Origin: Isoetes taiwanensis
Taxonomy: Eukaryota; Streptophyta; Lycopodiopsida; Isoetales; Isoetaceae
Length of the DNA stretch: 64,000 nt
Direction of reading: 5' to 3'
Assembly: GCA_021234155.1 (NCBI GenBank)
Contig: JAJEKV010000054.1
Span: 5,503,962-5,567,961, forward strand
Below the pieces are notes generated by a model. It was given only the letters and a program-made list of their open reading frames with translations. It made no database searches and had not been told where the DNA came from. Position 1 is the stretch's first letter; every line of letters starts with the position of its first letter. This document shows positions 36,938 through 48,208 of the stretch, in pieces. Position numbers and translations under genes: made by a program.

Positions 36938-37585
36938 TCACAAGTACGGTGAGGTTAATGTCGGACGAGGGGGCATAAGCGAGTCCGCAGTATCCATTAC
37001 CTCCGGAGGTACGATCCCAACAAGCCCAGAGGCCGTGCTCATTAGCTCATGCAAGGCCCGATGGGGCACAACTAACCGAGCATGCCGAGAGCCGGATATG
37101 CTCAAACGCACGGACAGGGGCACGGAGGCGTGACTTTCATCCTCAATGGCGCCGTTGACAACACGGCCGGACTCTGTCCTCACGCGGCTCCCGAATCCAT
37201 CTCCCTGTCTCTCAATGCGGAGGTGGTGTGCACAATGCGAAATGGAAGCAATCACCTGCGTTTTTTCATGGGTAGATGGGTGCGCAGGAGTAGTGGTGTG
37301 GGCCCCTCGTGAGCATGGGATTAACTCGGCTGTCGATAATTTGCCACCTTGACATGTGACGGGGCCTCTGCATCCCAAAGCTTGGCCATGAAGCAAGCAT
37401 CCAAATCGCTTCAAGGCAACGCGTTCCCCCGGTGTATGCACCGGGTCCACATCGTGTGCCCGCACATTCCATAGCGAGAACCACCGGGCTTGCTTGTCTT
37501 TCAGCCCGAGGCTTTGAGTCATTGCGGGCCCATCGCCCTTTGCCAAAGCAAGGTTGGGCAGCCGGGCTTCATCCATAGCCACCAC
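36938..37585 (-). pseudogene. LINE C-terminal domain (36.7 kb element)
   Basis: Aligns with the C-terminus of the 58.5 kb RT ORF: HHLRIERQGDGFGSRVR versus HRLRIETGHWAREAREQR, NGAIEDESHA versus QGAIEDECHA, RALHELMSTASGLVGI versus QPLHELLNMTSVGLLGS, and EVMDTADSLMPP. The zinc-finger Cys residues are largely lost here, matching damage at CTG/CAG sites. Confidence 0.75.
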
Positions 37586-38051
37586 CTTACGGAAGTAAAT
37601 AATGTGACGTTCAGTAGCGACCCCTCAGTAATGGAAGGAAGCCTGTCTCTTGGAGCAAGATCGATATGGGGACCGTGGATTTCACTCCCGGTGCGGGCCA
37701 AGAAAGCCTTACGTACACTGCTCTAGATCGTTCCAAGTGGTGAGGGATATCAGCGACCCCCACACTTACGCCCCATAGAGGAGGACCCGGTTCAACCAAG
37801 GCCACGAACAAGTGTGCTGGTGACCCCATGCATCTGACTACGCCTTGTATTTGTTGTTTTGCATTGCATCTGGGGCTTTCCGGCCTGCGGTGACCCGTAA
37901 CGATGGATGCATCCGGTGTGTGGTAGTAGAAAACTCAATGCCCAAATACTTATAAGATGAGCCACCTCCACTACCGCTCCCGGTAAGTGAATAAGGGAAG
38001 GCGTGGGTGCTGGGGATGATGGGACCAAGCGGCACCCTTGTCTTGGCCAAG

Positions 38052-38357
38052 TTAACTCTCATGTCGGTGAATTGGCGAAAGTGTCCAAAGCATCCGGTGG
38101 CGTTGCATGTCCTCCGGGGTATATGCGGCGAGGTCAACATCATCGGCATATATGAGTTGCGGATTATGTGGTGCATCAAGCTGGCGCCTCCCCGTGCTTT
38201 CGGCTAGCCATTCTTCTAGCTGGTCAATGTATAAGCCGAAGAGCGTCGGGGATAGAGAGGGCAGCCCCGGGCGCACCCCAATGCTACTAACAACGGGCTC
38301 CCCGAAGCGGTGTGAGGCGGCGGAGCAAGCCTCAGATAGTGATGCAGTATATAGCAT
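38052..38357 (-). pseudogene. LINE reverse transcriptase core with YADD (36.7 kb element)
   Basis: Reads SSIGVRPGLPSLSPTLFGLY (the RQGCPL block, altered), IDQLEEWLAES, PQLIYADDVDLAAYTPEDMQ (catalytic YADD intact). Upstream, 38795-38484 gives FRPKDSTIDHIFTLR. Frameshifted relative to both neighbours. Confidence 0.85.
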
Positions 38358-40779
38358 TCTCGCAAGTCGACGGGGTCCCTAGTCGTCTCAATCTGTCCCA
38401 CAACTTATCCCGGAGGCACTGCGTGTCAAAAGCCTTTCGCGAAATCCACAAAAACAGCGATCTGATTCTGGCGTCGATTCCGGCTATCCTCTATGAGTGT
38501 TTCGCAGAGTGAAGATATGGTCAATAGTAGAATCTTTGGGGCGGAAGCTTGCACAGCGTCTTGAGCCCGCACTTCTCCATCCTCCGCCCAAAGTGTCAAT
38601 CACGCTCAAGAATCCCGGCAAGCAACTTGGCAAAGATTTAACCGACCATAATGGTACGATAGTTGGTCGGGCTGTGGGGGTCCCCGCTTTGTATATGGGC
38701 ACTACTCTCTTGGTAGTCCGGTCGGGGGGAAGCCTTCTTGCAATGCCCCTGTTGAAGAGTGCTGCGAGAACCGGCACCATTGGGGCCCGGCCCACTTGAG
38801 AAGCTCTGCACGCATACCATCCAAATCTAGCTGCCTTCCGTTAGCAAGGCGTTGCAGGCCCATTATGACATCCCCTTCAGTAATGACTAGTGCTAGGCCC
38901 GCTCATGCGGGTATTGGTGCCCGGCTTCCCCATTGGGTCATCTGGTGCGCAAGTATCTCACCCATTGTTCGAGGGGTAATATTTCCCGTAACATGCGGGG
39001 CTTACTCAAGACCTTTCTCCGGAAGGCCCTAGGGTGGCGGTCTAGAAGACCAAACATCATTCTTTGGTGCTCTTAAAGGTACACAGCTTTCTTGGTCTTG
39101 AGGAAGGGCGGTATTGACGGACGGCTGCTGAGGCGAATGGTGGAGTCCAAAGACTTGGCGAACCATCGTTTCAACTCCCGACATTCTGCCATCGAACCCG
39201 GTGATTGCGGGGAAGGTGGTTGCAGCCCCCGTGGATCGTCGAGAGCGGTCTCTCCCAAAGCATCATCCCCCTACCCTCGGCGAGCCGGGTTCGGTTGAAT
39301 TTGGGCCATCTCTTTGTTGAAGTGTGGGGAGTTGCGGCACTCCGGCAGCTCATGCTCAAGCATCCTCGCATAGACAGCCCGCGATGATCATAGTCCGGCC
39401 ACGCATAACCGTGGTACATGGGGTGTTGGGGCAATGGGTGCTTTCGGTTGGCCTGCCAATCTATCTGCAAGAACGAGGGGTGATGGTGAGTCTACTTCCT
39501 CGTCGGCCACTGTCCCGGAACAGCGAAAGTGATCAAGTGTAGGCATTGCTCGTCCTGCGCTAGCACGCGTAATCCACCACACCGGTGCCGCCCCCACGGT
39601 TCTCCGTCTACAAGTGAAGCGGCCGGAGGGCGACCCAATGCCGACCCATTGCAAATGACCGAGGTCAAAGATCTTGCCCGGCAACAAGCAATGCCGGCCA
39701 TACAGGTGTCACCGGTCGTCATCGGCGCCCTTGGCTAAACCATCTCTGCGGGGTCCATTTGCAACACATCCTCGCCTAGAGGTGCGAATTTTGGGATCCG
39801 CTCCGCCTCGTCGGCGTGCATTGAAATCTCAAGCAACATGACCTTGCCCAATTATGCATGCTCTTTGTATGTCATCATATAGATCGACATAGGGCTCTGC
39901 CTGTCCACATCCAAGTCGCGTGTGGTAAAAGTTGCTCAAAGATGTGGGAAGTAGCAAGCCGCCACAAAGAGAGGGCTGCCATCGCCCGTTACGCACTTTC
40001 ATACCCACGTGTATCTGTTGTGCATGTCCGCCTTTACACGGGGAGACCGGATTGGGCCAAATGCGGTAATAACACGCAATTCCTCCGGTGTCCTCGTTTC
40101 CGGTGCACTCATTGAAGGCGGAGTAGCCGGTATCTGGCAAATCGGGTAGCTGTGACCAAAGCATGTTCCCATGTTTCCATGAGGAAGATAAGGTCCATGT
40201 CCATGGCAACGGAATTGAGATCTGTCCCCCTTCGCCATGGAAAGCCACGGCAATTCCAGGATACCACGCCGAGGCACGATCCCTATTTAGTGGCATGCAT
40301 CGCCACGCCAGTCCGGTGGTAGTGGTGGTCCTGTGGGGCGGAAGATGTGGATGCTGTGCCGGGGGGCCCCTCGAGGGGACTCGAGGGGCGGAGTGCTCGC
40401 ATCCCCGTTTGGCTCGACTGAACAAGCATCCTTCCCCGGACCAGCCCGCTGCCCCCTCCATGTCTGCGCGGCCCCTCGACTTTGGCAGCTCACGCCGGGT
40501 CTCTTCTTTGTCTTTGGGGTCAAGTCCGGTCAAGCGTCTGAGGCGTCCCCTTCAACCGCCGCCCCGACGCGGGATGGCCACCCGCTCCGCACGCTCTCAA
40601 GCGTGAAGATGACCACCGGGCGCATCGGGCCGAATTCCATGACGACTTCGCCTTTCCAATGGTCACAGTCTTTGGGAACATCATCAGGTCCAAGATCCGT
40701 ATGCAGGTTGGGAAGTGAGATGTTCTCCGACTCCTCAAATCAGGGGCCTCGAGCAAACAACAAATATCAAGGACTAAAA

Positions 40780-41800
40780 TTCATAAACGTATACCCACAT
40801 GCATAACAGATCTAAGCGAACTTTCAAATGTAGAAACAACATAATTTAGAACAAAACGATAGGGACCCCGAGACTCAAGAATAAGCTAGGGGACTGGACC
40901 AAAGACCCCATTATGGTGAGAGAAAGATGGAGATTAGAATAATGAATCCAAGGGACTTAAAGGGTACTATATGATATTTCTGAAAGAAGTAGAGTTCAGA
41001 GAACAATTCGATGAAGAACTTGATGACCAAGCCGGGGAGAAACAAAAAGACTGCAAAAAAGGCAAGGCAGAGAGGAGGCGACTAAGAAAGTAGGTAGACT
41101 ATGCAATAGAGTCAGCGAGAATGGAGTCAATGCTAAGATGAGAAATCCATGAAAAAATAGAGTGCACTCTGAAAAAGAGCAAAACCATATAAGAATGCAA
41201 GACAATCGAAAATAGGAACCACTACAACATGTACAAATGCAAAATGATGCAACAAAGTTTGAAAATTCAAAATACAGGCTGAAAAGGGGAATATTGTGTG
41301 AACATCATGCAGATGAATACCAAACAAACCCTTTTCCACTTGGGTATAGAAATAAAAAATCACTTATGGGAGCATGATGGGAAAGAATGCACAGAGTAAG
41401 AGAAAAAAGATTGTACCCCAAAAGGATTGGGGCAAACGAGAACTACTAGGAGAATAGGGCAAAACAGACCGAATGGAGGAAAGTGCAAATTTAGTTGACG
41501 AGGGTAAATTCGGAAGCTGAGACTAATAAGAATAAAGAAAAGGCTAAGCAAGGTGGATGAAATAATTGGGGTCAACATAGTAAAATGGCATGATGACGAG
41601 GCACCACTAGGGCAAAAAGAATAACTATGATGAGTCAAGAGGCGGACAAAGGAGGGAGTCAAGACAATAGAAGAGCAAGGACATCTCAAGGGATAAAATG
41701 AACGAATAAAGAGGAAAAAGACAAAATGCAAGATGAAAAAAGAGAGGAATAGGAGATTATAATGAAATGGATGGAATAAGGATCGGGAATATCGGATGGG
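40780..41800. repeat. Purine-rich dispersed repeat, copy 2
   Basis: Same ordered blocks as 35950-36744, e.g. ACGATAGGGACCCCGAGA near 40855 and GGACATCTCAAGGGATAAAATG near 41680. Flanks the LINE on its 5' side. Confidence 0.6.
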
Positions 41801-42603
41801 CATATTTGCCCTTTATTCCAAGATCTGGACCGTACATAACGATCCTCGTTTGTGGGGTATGCATGTACAAGTTTTTTGTATACTGTATATTAAAGTTTGT
41901 AAAATACTATAAGGTTTGAGAGAATGTACTCAATGGTGTTAATTTTGTACATGTATTGTAAATTTTTTGGGGCTCTCGCTGCCCTACGTAACCCCCCGTG
42001 TGAATATGCACCCAAACCAAAGGGGGTTTAAGGGGGATTTTAATTTAAATGTGTTAAATGCAATGGTTTGTGTTAATAATGTTAATGGTAGTTGTGTGTT
42101 GATTGCTATATTAAAAAAAATTTTGGGCCCTTCGGGCCCTAAGAAAGGCCTTCGAGCACTAAGGATAACATATTTGCATGTGGACTTAATTACGAAGAAG
42201 CTTGATAAAAAAAAAACAACCATAATACATATTTAACTAAGTGATCATAATAATAATATGATAGAACAAACATATAACAATTATTAGGATATATAATGGC
42301 TATGTAAGAGTTGAAGGCCTCCGTGAATCGAACCGGGTTACTCCAAGGCCCATTAAAGATATATGCATGCCTATGGTGCATGTTGCCACTAGCAATACAC
42401 AAACATGTAATAATAAATATATATAAAGGAGCACCACGATACATACTATTAAGTATTAAGAAGAAAGGTCCTCTAACAATGCTTTTATAAGAAGGATCTG
42501 TTGTCAAAAGGAAATTCATGCAATGAACTTGGTTGCAATATAAAAAGACTCCGGTGTGCACCAAACAAGCACGACTACAAAAACTAGAAACTAGTATTCC
42601 ATA
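41801..42603. other. Non-coding stretch with hairpin and a B-box-like motif
   Basis: No gene supported. Holds GGGCCC-TTC-GGGCCC (42125-42139) and, on the minus strand near 42318-42340, a GGTTCGATTC motif like a Pol III B box. The downstream side of the cyclin-T pseudogene begins at 42604. Confidence 0.5.
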
Positions 42604-43460
42604 TTCCCCAAATTCTTGGCACCAATCCTTCTTCCCATCGGATGGCAAAGCTTCGGGGAACTTAGCCGCTAGGAAGATGGCATCGGCAAGAATGTGGTGA
42701 GGTTTAAATCGCAGGCAGAGCGAGCGATTCTGCGACATCCCTTACTAATCGCTTCATTCGGTGTGCTAAAATTAAAGGAAAGAACTTCCTTCCTTTTACT
42801 TTGGTTGGACGACGCTAATAAGCGTTGAATTGCCCTCTTGTGCAAATCAAATTACTTACTGTCATTGAGAAAGTTCCATGCCACTTGTGCTAGGGCAGCA
42901 TTTTGGACAATTTTGAACTTCTTGATAGCTGCAACCCGATTGGTTTGTATGAATGATGAATATTGAGATCAAAGCCCAATGTCGTCGGCACCAAGCTCCC
43001 CAACAACAACGAGCTCGGCGTGCATCATAAACCCCCGACGAAATGCATCTAGATTAAGCAGGTGCAAAGACCGAAATGATACAACCCATAAGATCAAATA
43101 GACAACAGGTTATAAAACTTGACATGAAATACCTTCTGCCACTTCATTCTCTCACAAGCAGCTAAATCTTTGTTGTTGCGGATCTCATATGACACAAGTA
43201 TAACATCCTTTAGTTGTCTAGGTGTTTCTTCTTTGCCCGCCAGAAACATACAGATAGTGGCAGCCATCTACAAAATAAGGACAATAATGAAAACGGGTCT
43301 GTAGGTAGTATATGAAATTGGAATCATGAAACTCTAGAGTATACTGACATTGGAATAAGATCTGAACAAGATATTGATGCCATTTCTCTGCCACAGACGA
43401 GTTCGATGGTGTCCTGCCTTTGCCATCTATTGCGAGATCCCATGAATTGCTGCAAAACCC
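42604..43460 (-). pseudogene. CYCT1-like: Cyclin T (P-TEFb cyclin) pseudogene with retained introns
   Basis: Cyclin T partners CDK9 to phosphorylate RNA polymerase II. Minus-strand pieces in the right order: an N-terminal piece (about 43445-43350) reading DLAIDGKGRTPSNSSVAEKW; exon 43267-43133, exactly 45 codons between TTTTGTAG and AAG|GTATTT, reading [20 protein letters not shown] then VSYEIRN; exon 43048-42860 with LGFDLNIHHSYKP, a frame break, then AAIKKFKIVQNAALAQVAWN-FLND; and 42741-42604 reading [35 protein letters not shown]. The roughly 60-residue first half of cyclin box 1 is missing (only about 60 bases lie between the first two pieces) and the C-terminus after QEF is lost. Introns show it is not a processed copy. 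Confidence 0.85.
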
Positions 43461-43471
43461 CTTTCCTACAC

Positions 43472-43514
43472 AAACCCTAGAGCAGAGATCGACATAAACC
43501 CTAAAGCAGAGATC
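43472..43514 (-). promoter_or_regulatory. Duplicated telo-box-like motif upstream of the cyclin-T pseudogene
   Basis: AAACCCTAGAGCAGAGATC and AAACCCTAAAGCAGAGATC lie 24 bases apart just upstream of the first coding piece. Telo-boxes (AAACCCTAA) are common in plant promoters and leaders of housekeeping genes. This suggests the copied segment included the 5' leader. Confidence 0.45.
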
Positions 43515-45089
43515 CCCGATGCTTGCATGCTGTTCAAGAAATTAATACAAATAATTCTTTTGTGAATAGGAACTATATAATGCGCAACCATTGCAAAACC
43601 ATAGCTAAAACGCCATTCAAATATAAAAATCCAATGTGCACTCTAGATATACTGATTAGTATGCCTCATGCAATACGCCCATGAAATCATATGAAAACCA
43701 TGCCAAAAAGCGTATAAAATTACAAAAAAAACCCCCTGTTATAATGCTACATATAGGACTGAGCAAATTGGGATAAAGGAGCTAAAGTCACAAATACAAA
43801 TGTCTAAAAAGCCCTCAAGGGCATTCACGAGATACTAAGAATTTATAATAAAAGAGAGTAAAGGCCCTCATAAGGGCATCCATGAGAACAACTGAGAACA
43901 TATGAGAAAGAAGCATGCACTTACCTACCTACGCATACACCTAGAAACAAAGCTCAAGAAACTTAGAGCAAAAAAGGAAACAGAAGCAAATGAAATGGAT
44001 GGAGAAATGGGATTAAGACAAGAGGATGGGAGCACAACAAATCAAAAGATATCGAGGAATGAAAAACCAAACGAAGGGAACATCGTGAGATGGAGTAAGA
44101 ACAAATAGAGCAATTGGTACCACTGATGCAGCAAAGGTTGAATGGGACGAGACATTTATACAAAAGGGAAGGAAGAAGGAAGGGGGAAAGTCATGAGGTA
44201 AAAGAAATAGAGCAAGCATAGGGAGTACCAAATGAAACTACAGGTAGGAGAGAATGGAGAGAAATGAGCCACTTCCAATTAACCCAACGAACCATGTAAC
44301 CGCAAAAATAAATTATCGATGACTGGGAACCCCATATCATGCAGAACGAAATCAACAAATTCCAATAAGATGTGAAATGGACAAATAAATGAGCATCCCT
44401 CAACTAAGAAACCTATGGTGCCAAGGACGCTACCATAGACTGCAAAGATAGAAATACATGGAATAGCCAAGCAAAGAATTAGACATTCGACTGAAGTTAC
44501 TTTATGCCCAAATGGATGCCCCCACCCTAAAGAATGAAAAATGTCAGTGAAAATGCTCCTGCGCAAAGCGAAATCACCTGTAGAACATGCAAAAGCCAAA
44601 GAGCAAATTGAAATTATAGATACCTAATTGTGAAAATAGTGTCTCCCAGCACATCCAATTTCCATCCTGTCATCAAGGAGATATAAACCCCTACCATTTA
44701 CTACGCATGCCCAGGGTTTGGCAACACTTGTATAAGGTGGCATATCGCAAGTACTTGTATGGGTCGAGCAATATCAAAATGAATCATTTAGCAAATAACA
44801 AGAGGGCCAAACGGGATTTGACAAGTGCATGTACATATTTACTTTACAAATGAACTATTTTAGCCGATAAAATATAAAATAGAATATGCACTTTAAAAAA
44901 TGAACAATGTAATTATCAAGATAAGTAGAAGATGCATGTACACATGAACTATAGAGCTAACAATAGAATATATAATCTAAAATAAATTGTCTAGATAATG
45001 ACATAAAACATGGCAAAGATGAGACTATAATGTATGCATGGACTGCAATTTCGAGGGAAATTTCCGATACTAAGCCAACTTAAGTAGAA
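43515..45089. other. Non-coding stretch with purine-rich repeat copy 3
   Basis: No gene supported. 43760-44240 carries blocks of the purine-rich repeat (AAAGGCCCTCATAAGGGCAT followed by CCATGAGAA). The rest is AT-rich. Confidence 0.5.
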
Positions 45090-45117
45090 CTAGTTATGGT
45101 GCCCGGCGTTGCCGGGC
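45090..45117 (-). mobile_element. Helitron 3' terminus
   Basis: Read on the minus strand: perfect 7-bp hairpin GCCCGGC-AAC-GCCGGGC, then ACCATAA, then CTAG followed by T. A GC hairpin a few bases before a terminal CTRR, inserted before T, is the diagnostic Helitron 3' end. The element would extend to the right. I could not find its 5' TC end, and no Rep/helicase is visible, so it is non-autonomous or broken up by later insertions. Confidence 0.65.
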
Positions 45118-45191
45118 TTTAGTAACAACTTGACAGGGGAGGGGAGGAAGGAGATTATTGATAGCTGGCTAGAAAATATGGCTTTTTGGGA

Positions 45192-45830
45192 GGAAAGGAG
45201 GAAGGAAGGAAGGAAGGAAAAATTTTTAACGTCCACGGAACCCAATCGGGTTATGGGACCAAGTACATAAGGGACCGAAGTCCTGGACCGAAGTCCAAAC
45301 AAGAACATGGGCCGAAGCCCTTAAACCAAAGCACAACGTGAGCTAGAACACAACCATCCTGACCCGGATTAAAAACCACCTGGGAAAAAACCGTTGCCAG
45401 GATGACTATGACTGCTCACCGATCCAAAAATCCATGCTGTTGCACAAGCAACAAGCATACCTTCATACCTCCAGCAGACAAGGCTTCACCAAGCAGCTCC
45501 GAACCGTAACCTGGGTGCTGGAAAACAGACGCCCCCAACGCCAATCGCCCAGACGCGCAGGGAAGGCGGCGCTCAGAAAAACCGCTCAGGGAAGTCGCCC
45601 ATCGGAGGTGCCTCCTCATCTATCCTCCAGCCCTGCGCCAAGGCGCCAGCACCCCCAGGTATGCGCGCAGGCGGACATCCACTCAGGCACACACAAGGTC
45701 GCCATCCTTCACTGCCGCTGCTCCAACGCCATCCGTCACTGCATCTGCTCGGGCAGGCCTCAGGCAGCGCCTCAGGCAGGCGCCAGGCGCTAAGCGCCAG
45801 GCGCGAGAAGGAGGAGGGAGGGGGTACTAT
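45192..45830 (-). mobile_element. LINE 3' fragment (same family as 36.7 and 58 kb) with GGAA-type tail
   Basis: The tail run GGAAGGAAGGAAGGAA is followed by TTTTTAACGTCCACGGA and GGGTTATGGGACC, the same 3' end sequence as the AATAG-tailed LINEs. The adjoining 45400-45830 is GC-rich with repeated GGCGCCAGGCGC-like words; I cannot assign a protein there, so it may be 3' UTR or unrelated captured DNA. Confidence 0.65.
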
Positions 45831-46605
45831 ACAACAACCCTTGAAGATTCATGGATGAAGATAAAAGCCCATTGTGCACGAAATTATGAATTTGATCTCA
45901 GATGTTGAACTGTAAATATGTTACAGTACGACCTTAACTTAGATGCAATGCAAAGGCATGTTGTAATGTACAATGCTAATTGACTAAATCATACAGTTCC
46001 AAGAAAATTATCAAAATAAATATGTGGGGACTGGAGTCTTTCTTAGCAATGTTATGCACTATAAATATGTGGGGATTGGGGAGAAATTGCCGTATGTCAA
46101 GGCATAATTCGCATTAATCCACATTTTATTTATAGTGGTTATGCTAATGGCAACAATGTGAAACGATTTGAATAATAGGAGTTATATAATGCTCATTTTA
46201 TTTATGGAGGTTATGCTAATGGCAACATATTGTAGCTAGAAAGACCTTAAAGGCTCATTGAAAACCTAGTTTGGCCAAGTCCAACTATGGAGTCGTGTTC
46301 TAATGCTACTTAAATATCAAGAAAAAGCGACTATTTTGTATTGCGTATAGATTTGAGACCAAGCAACGGTGTAAGAGCAAACATGGATCATGTATATGGA
46401 TCACAATCCAAAGCCTTTTCTATACTGGCTCCAGCCTTGAGCAGGACAGTGATCCGTGAAGCACATCTTCTATTTGCAGTTGAATTCGGCAAAAAGACGC
46501 ATGGGAAGCAAGAGGACGCATTTACAACAGCAGATTTCCAAGATCATGCTGGGAAAAACATATTTAAGAAAACTTTATGAGAAAAAATTACTACAAAGAC
46601 AGAAT
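45831..46605. other. Non-coding stretch
   Basis: No supported gene. One minus-strand frame around 46400-46550 (VVNASSCFPCVFLPNSTANR, then ITVLLKAGASIEKALDCD) looks protein-like and may belong to the fragment to its right. Confidence 0.4.
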
Positions 46606-46908
46606 TCACATTTGAGAGCAGCCTGTTGTGGAAGTAGGTTTCTCGAAAGCCCTTTCAGTGTTCTTTCTGAAAATGCCTGTGAGATCACTGGCAAGCTCAG
46701 AACTTTTATCACCTAAGTTCATGCACCCACTCAATTTAGTAGCGGATGTTTCAGAAATGTCTATTCAACAGATGCATGAATATCTACCAGCATGCAATAC
46801 CTGGCTCCACTAATAGCAACACAACTCTTTGCTTTCTTTGGAGTGCAAAATGAAAGAGCATGCTCTGCAGAAACATAATCAGACATTGATGCGCACACTG
46901 CAGAGGTT
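46606..46908 (-). pseudogene. Exon-like fragment, unknown protein, one-base frame break
   Basis: Minus strand: acceptor TTGTGCAG, then SAVCASMSDYVSAEHALSF, CTPKKAKSCVAISGARYCML, VDIHASVE, stop; the next frame continues DISETSATKLSGCMNLGDKS, SELASDLTGIFRKNTERAFE and ends QM-stop at 46606. The two frames meet within a few bases, so one indel separates them. Ser/Ala-rich. Family not recognised. Confidence 0.4.
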
Positions 46909-47467
46909 CTGCACAACACAAAGGAGTATTAGCCTTCTGTGTCAAGTTTTGTATCAAATGCTTTTTCGGATAATAGGAACCAGGAAGAAACTTTTTTCAT
47001 CTGCAAAAAACAATCAGCGTGCATCATCTAAGCTCCGCTAATTTCAAATACCAATTAATAAGGTGAATGCCACCTCCATTATATTATTCACGACATCAAG
47101 AATTCAAGATTGTGCTCCTGGTTTTCCAAATTTTATGGTTATATCCCTGAATTTATAGCGAGGTTTAGCATGTCATAAGAAAATCACCTCAGACTGGTTG
47201 AGGGATTTGCAACATTTAGAAAATATTAAACCTGGTAAGGTTACATATATTTCATTTGGGCATTTGAGAGCCTAGCAGACATGGAACAAATTATGTGTAT
47301 CCCCTGACTAACATGTACCAGAATTGAGTAACAGAAAATGTGTTACAAATATATCTAATAAAGTAAAAGGAAAATGACATCATCAAAACAATACGCAATA
47401 TTGATTGTTATTATGGAAGTCTGGCCTTCTAGATAAAATAGCAACACAGAAAGGCAGATAATAGTAC

Positions 47468-47600
47468 CTTTGCAGTACTTCCTAGTCCATTCTGGTGCAG
47501 TAAACTTCTTTCATAATTGTGTATTGGATTGCCATCTTGGGTCAGACATTTTACTTTAAGAGGTAATGCTGGCCCATCCATCAACGGATACATATTTTAG
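47468..47600 (-). CDS. Exon-like fragment, unknown protein
   Basis: Minus-strand frame reads MDGPALPLKVKCLTQDGNP then IHNYERSLLHQNGLGSTAK and ends at donor AAG|GTACT. The upstream edge is unclear. It lies between the OTU fragment and the 46.6 kb fragment on the same strand, so the three may be parts of one gene or of one captured segment. Confidence 0.35.
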
Positions 47601-47889
47601 ATTTAAATGCAGGGTTTCATATGTAACAATATGAAGGGCAGAACATTGCGTGTGAGTTTTTAGATCACCCTGCAACTCTACTGGATGGACTGCCATGGAT
47701 GCTCATCCCAAAAGAATCCTTACTGTTTACTAAGAAGACAATATCAATTTGTCAATGAACTATGTTGGAGGAATTACTGATGTCCAAACTAAGTGCAGCA
47801 ACTAAAAGTTCGAAAATATCAAATAAAATTATAGGGTTGATTGTAATGCTATAAATATCTTGCACCAACTAAATCTATAGGACTTATCT

Positions 47890-48208
47890 GGCCATAAAGG
47901 GTTGTAGTTTGAACATCAATTTTAGTCTTCTAATATTCAGCCAGAATTGCAAGCTCAATAGCGTCTGCCATTGAATAACATATAAAACATAATAAAATCA
48001 AGTTAGATGTCAATATAAAACTTGTTGAAGTTGAAATACAAAGGTTTGCCCATGATAAGAGAGCTACATGGCCTAACCTACCAAAGAAATCTTTACTAAC
48101 CTCCCCACTTTTTAGGATTCCGTATCCAATCACAATACTCCTGGTTATGTTTGCCAAGGAATGCTTCAGAATATGTCCCCTCGTCACCTATAACAGTGCT
48201 GCAATAAC
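47890..48208 (-). pseudogene. OTU-domain deubiquitinase fragment (OTU1/YOD1-like)
   Basis: Two minus-strand exons. Exon 48208-48101 (acceptor CTCTACAG, donor GGGGAG|GTTAGT) reads VIAA, a one-base frame break, then TVIGDEGTYSEAFLGKHNQE then YCDWIRNPKKWG. It splices in phase with 47964 downward: DAIELAILAEY, an in-frame TAG, then IDVQTTTLYGQ. This matches the plant OTU1-type core (AFLGK..EYC.WI..P.KWGGAIELSILA.YY...I..YDIQT...LYGQ). The N-terminal exon with the catalytic Cys and the C-terminal part with the catalytic His are absent nearby, so it cannot be an active protease. The frame break sits at a GCAGCACTG site. Confidence 0.8.

Larger units (their letters stand above)
36745..40745 (-). mobile_element. 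GC-rich LINE retrotransposon (AATAG-tailed family), inactive
   Basis: Minus-strand LINE whose tail is the AATAG run at 36745-36770. About 60% GC, unlike its flanks. RT and C-terminal regions match the plus-strand LINE at 58.3-59.9 kb throughout (DSTIDHIFTLR, YIDQLEEWL, YADDVDLAAYTPEDMQ). Upstream, 39.0-40.7 kb should hold the endonuclease, but frames are too broken for me to place the motifs. Many sites read CGG or CCGG where the 58 kb copy has CAG or CTG. Confidence 0.85.

Noticed and set aside
40163-40806. Long plus-strand frames (147 and 157 codons) in the GC-rich region
   Set aside because: They run antisense to the LINE; long open frames on both strands are expected at this GC content.
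42121-42160. GGGCCCTTCGGGCCC hairpin as a second Helitron 3' end
   Set aside because: No CTRR followed by T at the right distance on either strand; CTAAG downstream is too far and followed by G.
45434-45858. Plus-strand frame of 119 codons, Arg/Gln/Pro-rich
   Set aside because: GC-rich low-complexity DNA next to a LINE 3' end; no domain and no splice or promoter context.
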